DNA of 7,128 bases from CAG-611 sp964487215 (lineage in GTDB: Bacteria > Bacillota_I > Bacilli_A > RF39 > UBA660): positions 1 to 7,128 of the forward strand of contig CAZAPU010000042.1 of assembly GCA_964487215.1 (NCBI GenBank), given 5' to 3'. Position 1 is the first letter of the stretch. Each line of letters opens with the position of its first letter. Under the pieces are notes generated by a model. The model saw nothing but the letters and a program-made list of their open reading frames with translations, searched no databases and was not told where the DNA came from. Positions 4,770-7,128 of this stretch are shown in pieces. The translations under genes were made by a program, and so were the position numbers.

Positions 4770-6192
4770 TTTTACCACCTTTTACATATTCACCATCTAA
4801 ACTCCATGTTTTAACATCAGTTATTTTCACTTTAACAATTTTACCAATAAGATCCTTAGATCCTTTAAAATTAACTAACTTATTTGTTTCGGTATATCCC
4901 ATAAGCAAACTTTTATTTTTTTCACTTAATCCTTCACAGAGAACCATTACTTCTCTATTTAACAATTTTTCATTATTATTTAATGCACTATTATTTATTA
5001 TATCATTTAATTTTTGCAATCTTATTTGCTTTTCTTCTAAGGTGATTTCATCTTTCATATTATAAGCCGGAGTTCCCACTCTTTTCGAAAAAATAAATGT
5101 ATATGCAAGATCATAATTACATTTTTTACATAAATCTATTGTATCATTAAATTGTTCTTCACTTTCGTTAGGAAAACCAACTATTATATCTGTAGTAATT
5201 GAAATATTAGGTATTTCATTTTTTAATTTATTAAATAATATTAAATAATCTTCTTTTGTATATCTTCTACCCATTAATTTTAATATTTCATTATTACCAG
5301 ATTGTACTGGTAAATGAACATGATTCATAATATTAGGGTATTTTTTTATTACATTTATCATTTCATCTGTAAAATCCCAAGGATGACTAGTCATAAATCT
5401 GACTCTTTCAATACCAGTTAATGCTACATCTTCTAATAAATTGGCCATATTATAATTATTATTTAAATCTTTTCCATAAGCATTAACATTTTGTCCAAGT
5501 AAAGTAACTTCTTTATATCCTTCTTTTATAAGATTTTTAACTTCATCTAATATATCATCTTTATTTCTACTTCTTTGCTTTCCTCTTGTATAAGGTACAA
5601 TGCAATAAGTACAGAACTTATCACAACCCAATTGAATATTAACAAATGCTTTGTATTTATTATTTCTTTCTACTGGAAGTCCTTCGACAATGTTTCCTTC
5701 TTTACTTTCTACATCAATAACTAATTTTTTTTCGTTTAATGAATTATATATTAATTCACATATCTTTTCAAAATTATGTGTACCAACAACAAAATTTATC
5801 CATTTATATTTATCTAGTATTTTATTACATACATGCTCCTCTTGAGACATGCAACCACAAACTCCTACAATAATATTTTTCCTTTTTTCTTTTAAGTTTT
5901 TTATTCTTCCTAACATACCAAATACTTTATTATTGGCATTTTCTCTTATAGAACATGTATTTAAAAGAATTAAATCAGCTTTGTTCATTTCATCTGTGCT
6001 AGTGTATCCCATTTGTTCTAACAATGCTTTTATATTTTCACTATCATGCTCATTCATTTGGCATCCATAAGTTTTAATAAAACATTTTTTATCTTTTACA
6101 ATATTTTTATATTTATCATCAAAATTATAATAAATTGTATCTACACAATCTGTTGTTCTTTTTCTTGCCACTTTCATATCTGGTAAATTCAT
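4762..6192 (-). CDS. miaB: MiaB, tRNA-2-methylthio-N6-dimethylallyladenosine synthase
   Basis: Protein of 476 aa. It is a radical-SAM methylthiotransferase that converts i6A37 to ms2i6A37 in tRNAs reading UNN codons, with two [4Fe-4S] clusters. Seen: an N-terminal methylthiotransferase domain (about 36-150) with its three cluster cysteines C44 (TYGCQMN), C80 (NTCSIREN) and C114 (CGCMSQEE); a radical-SAM core with C190-x3-C194-x2-C197 (LGCDKFCTYCIVPYTRG), VTLLGQNVNAYG, RFMTSHPWD, HLPVQSGN and TTDIIVGFPNE; and a C-terminal TRAM RNA-binding domain (about 415-476). The NPWD-like and LGQNVN signatures and the long N-terminal lead favour MiaB over MtaB or RimO. Start choice: GGAAGTGAT (6204-6196) is 3 nt before the ATG at 6192; the frame reaches a GTG at 6201, which lies within that site. 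It is first in an operon with the phosphodiesterase. Confidence 0.96.
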   Translation of the reverse strand: MNLPDMKVARKRTTDCVDTIYYNFDDKYKNIVKDKKCFIKTYGCQMNEHDSENIKALLEQMGYTSTDEMNKADLILLNTCSIRENANNKVFGMLGRIKNLKEKRKNIIVGVCGCMSQEEHVCNKILDKYKWINFVVGTHNFEKICELIYNSLNEKKLVIDVESKEGNIVEGLPVERNNKYKAFVNIQLGCDKFCTYCIVPYTRGKQRSRNKDDILDEVKNLIKEGYKEVTLLGQNVNAYGKDLNNNYNMANLLEDVALTGIERVRFMTSHPWDFTDEMINVIKKYPNIMNHVHLPVQSGNNEILKLMGRRYTKEDYLILFNKLKNEIPNISITTDIIVGFPNESEEQFNDTIDLCKKCNYDLAYTFIFSKRVGTPAYNMKDEITLEEKQIRLQKLNDIINNSALNNNEKLLNREVMVLCEGLSEKNKSLLMGYTETNKLVNFKGSKDLIGKIVKVKITDVKTWSLDGEYVKGGKNE

Positions 6193-6213
6193 ATCTATCA
6201 CTTCCAGTTATAG

Positions 6214-6242
6214 ATTATATACAAAAAAAAGAAATAAATCAA
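6214..6242 (-). promoter_or_regulatory. miaB operon promoter, nested in the preceding terminator
   Basis: On the minus strand, TTGATT (6242-6237), a 17-nt spacer, then TATAAT (6219-6214). The -35 falls in the loop of the terminator of the upstream gene, and the spacer is its T-rich 3' arm and tail. The leader to the miaB ATG is only about 15 nt. Confidence 0.72.
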
Positions 6243-6252
6243 TTATTTCTTT
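6223..6252 (-). terminator. Rho-independent terminator after the ankyrin-like gene
   Basis: AAAGAAATAA (6228-6237) pairs with TTATTTCTTT (6243-6252), loop of 5 nt. On the minus strand eight T follow (plus-strand A at 6223-6230, partly in the stem). The upstream edge of the stem shares its first base with the TAA stop of the ankyrin-like gene, and the downstream part overlaps the miaB promoter. Confidence 0.8.
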
Positions 6253-6944
6253 TAAGCATTTACTTCTTCAAGAGTACCATATATTAATATATCTAAAGAT
6301 CTTAACTCATGATTAAATACTTCTTTTCTAATCTTTTCAATATTATTAGATATCATTTGAATTAATCTTTCAACTTTTGGCAATAATTCTTTTTCAGAAA
6401 GATTATCAATTATTACTTCTAAATTATTTACTTTAGAATAAACACCGTAATTATCACTTTTTATATAATTTTCATATAAATTTTTAAAAGATACTAAATC
6501 AATGTTATTAAATCTTTCATCTTCAAGGATTTTGATAGTTGTATATATGTAATTATTGTTAATAGATTTATCAAGTATTGTCTCCCCTTTTTTATTTCTA
6601 ATATTTGGTATAAACTTATCATTCTTCAATAATTTTTCAATTATTTCCATAACATCTAAGTATTTTTTTGTCACAAGTATATGAGCAAAAGTATCACCAT
6701 CATTATTTTGATAATTAATATTTAAACTTTTGTTCTTAATGTGTTTTTCTACTAAATCATACCAATTTTTCTTAAGCATATACATTAGAACATTGTCACC
6801 ATTCTCATTTATTATGTTTATGCTTACTTTTTTTGTTGATAATAATTTATCTACTAATTCTTTATGATCTTCATTAATAAGATTAAATATCAGGGAGGGT
6901 TCTTCACCACAAGCCTCTATTGTAAGATCTTCATTATAAAACAT
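6252..6944 (-). CDS. Ankyrin-repeat-like protein of unknown function
   Basis: Protein of 230 aa, not recognised as a named family. Seen: about four ankyrin-like helix-turn-helix units at roughly residues 15-47, 48-82, 83-117 and 118-150, with the recurring phasing 'N..N.NGDNVL..ML', 'N.QNNDGDTFAHIL', 'N.RNKKGETILDKS' that resembles the ankyrin beta-hairpin/first helix start (nG.TpLh.A). A non-repeat helical C-terminal part (150-230) follows, ending in RSLDILIYGTLEEVNA. No signal peptide or membrane segment, so it is presumably cytoplasmic and binds a protein partner. Start choice: GAGGTGG (6960-6954) lies 9 nt before the ATG at 6944. The frame stays open 22 codons more, to 7010, but that part includes the promoter itself (its first two codons are the -35 TTGACA), so the longer version is rejected. 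It is transcribed alone, between two terminators. Confidence 0.75.
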   Translation of the reverse strand: MFYNEDLTIEACGEEPSLIFNLINEDHKELVDKLLSTKKVSINIINENGDNVLMYMLKKNWYDLVEKHIKNKSLNINYQNNDGDTFAHILVTKKYLDVMEIIEKLLKNDKFIPNIRNKKGETILDKSINNNYIYTTIKILEDERFNNIDLVSFKNLYENYIKSDNYGVYSKVNNLEVIIDNLSEKELLPKVERLIQMISNNIEKIRKEVFNHELRSLDILIYGTLEEVNA

Positions 6945-6969
6945 AAATCTTTTCCACCTCTTCTTTAAG

Positions 6970-6983
6970 TGACAGTTATATAT
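6970..6983. repeat. Direct repeat copy 1, at the ankyrin-like gene start site
   Basis: TGACAGTTATATAT on the plus strand. It matches the copy at 7033-7046 (TGACTGTTATTTAT) at 12 of 14 positions in the same orientation, exactly 63 bp away (about six helical turns). This copy covers the downstream edge of the -10 and the expected transcription start, where a bound protein would block the promoter. Confidence 0.6.
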
Positions 6984-7010
6984 TTTACCAAAAGTGAAAA
7001 AAAATGTCAA
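6982..7010 (-). promoter_or_regulatory. Promoter of the ankyrin-like gene (sigma-A, extended -10)
   Basis: On the minus strand, TTGACA (7010-7005), a 17-nt spacer, then TAAAAT (6987-6982), preceded by TGG so that it reads TGnTAAAAT. Start of transcription is expected near 6975, giving a leader of about 30 nt. It lies within a set of direct and inverted repeats (6970-7046), which suggests regulation. Confidence 0.85.
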
Positions 7011-7032
7011 ATTTTAAGATTGTTTTTGGTAA
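6985..7032. repeat. Inverted repeat bracketing the ankyrin-like promoter
   Basis: Perfect 9-bp arms TTACCAAAA (6985-6993) and TTTTGGTAA (7024-7032), 30 bp apart and about 39 bp centre to centre. One arm overlaps the -10 and extended -10, and the other lies upstream of the -35. They look like paired sites for a dimeric regulator, though none is identified. Confidence 0.6.
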
Positions 7033-7046
7033 TGACTGTTATTTAT
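7033..7046. repeat. Direct repeat copy 2, upstream of the ankyrin-like promoter
   Basis: TGACTGTTATTTAT on the plus strand, the partner of 6970-6983. It lies about 58-71 bp upstream of the expected start. It directly abuts one arm of the inverted repeat TTACCAAAA/TTTTGGTAA. Confidence 0.6.
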
Positions 7047-7075
7047 ATAGTGATTAAAAAAAGATTTTTTTATAC

Positions 7076-7102
7076 AAAAAAAGAACGATTACTCGTTCTT
7101 TT
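7076..7102 (-). terminator. Rho-independent terminator of a gene beyond the right edge
   Basis: AAAGAACGA (7080-7088) pairs with TCGTTCTTT (7093-7101), 4-nt loop, extendable by one pair; on the minus strand seven T follow (plus-strand A at 7076-7082). A gene ending just past the edge is implied: one minus-strand frame runs from 7128 as ...VSSIEK to a TAA at 7110-7108, but six codons cannot identify it. A second A7/T7 hairpin at 7056-7071 may act as a weak back-up. Confidence 0.85.
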
Positions 7103-7128
7103 AATTATTATTTTTCAATAGATGAAAC

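Noticed and set aside
5651..6070. Two plus-strand open frames inside miaB
   Set aside because: They are antisense to conserved MiaB domains, low in complexity (Phe/Ser/Leu) and lack ribosome binding sites.
6945..7010. A 22-residue N-terminal extension of the ankyrin-like protein (MTFFFTFGKIYNC...)
   Set aside because: Its first codons are the promoter -35 and it contains the -10; the Shine-Dalgarno at 6954-6960 selects the ATG at 6944.
1..7128. Mollicute genetic code (TGA as Trp)
   Set aside because: No gene stops at TGA, but none contains in-frame TGA either, and Trp is TGG throughout; the full-length conserved proteins fit the standard code.
7108..7128. A partial coding sequence at the right edge (...VSSIEK)
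   Set aside because: The terminator implies a gene end nearby, but six codons in one of three possible frames cannot be called.
1..7128. CRISPR array, insertion sequence, prophage or toxin-antitoxin module
   Set aside because: No spaced repeat array, transposase, integrase or terminal repeats were seen; base composition and strand are uniform across the window.

Overview
The window is a strongly AT-rich piece of a low-GC Bacillota chromosome. All eight protein genes and the single tRNA gene lie on the minus strand, so transcription runs from high to low coordinates. Three things point to a Bacilli-type spore former: a full-length outer spore coat protein CotE, a miaB-to-cotE neighbourhood like that of Bacillus subtilis, and a CdaA/CdaR pair of Bacilli type. 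The reading frames fit the standard code: Trp is TGG, no frame needs TGA, and the stops are seven TAA and one TAG. I cannot name a genus.

In transcription order: (a) the 3' terminator of a gene beyond the right edge (about 7076-7102); (b) a single gene for an unknown ankyrin-repeat-like cytoplasmic protein (6252-6944), with a strong promoter set inside an elaborate repeat array; (c) a two-gene operon, miaB (tRNA methylthiolation) and a divergent glycerophosphodiester phosphodiesterase (3795-6192), whose promoter overlaps the preceding terminator; (d) cotE (3174-3719) with a GTG start and a probable sporulation sigma-E -10 element; (e) rpsP-khpA (2551-3074), ribosomal protein S16 and the small KH RNA-binding protein; (f) tRNA-Ala(TGC) with its own consensus promoter, a 5'-leader hairpin and a terminator (2379-2547); (g) cdaA-cdaR (26-2231), the membrane diadenylate cyclase and its extracytoplasmic regulator, driven by two tandem promoters and closed by a terminator that overlaps the cdaR stop.

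The genes fall into translation and RNA functions (miaB, rpsP, khpA, tRNA-Ala), c-di-AMP signalling linked to the envelope and osmotic balance (cdaA-cdaR), spore coat assembly (cotE), and two poorly understood accessory proteins (the phosphodiesterase and the ankyrin-like protein). The layout is very compact: 8-bp start/stop overlaps occur inside both operons, and terminator stems include the stop codons of three genes.

I see no mobile element, CRISPR array or obvious new defence system. The best leads are the repeat architecture upstream of the ankyrin-like gene, a tRNA-Ala with C instead of U at position 33, a hairpin at the 5' end of that tRNA's precursor, and the extended basic/amphipathic N-terminus of CdaR. 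Several tabulated long starts were shortened on the basis of Shine-Dalgarno placement. Apart from the 3' end of an upstream gene at the right edge, no intergenic stretch exceeds about 200 bases.
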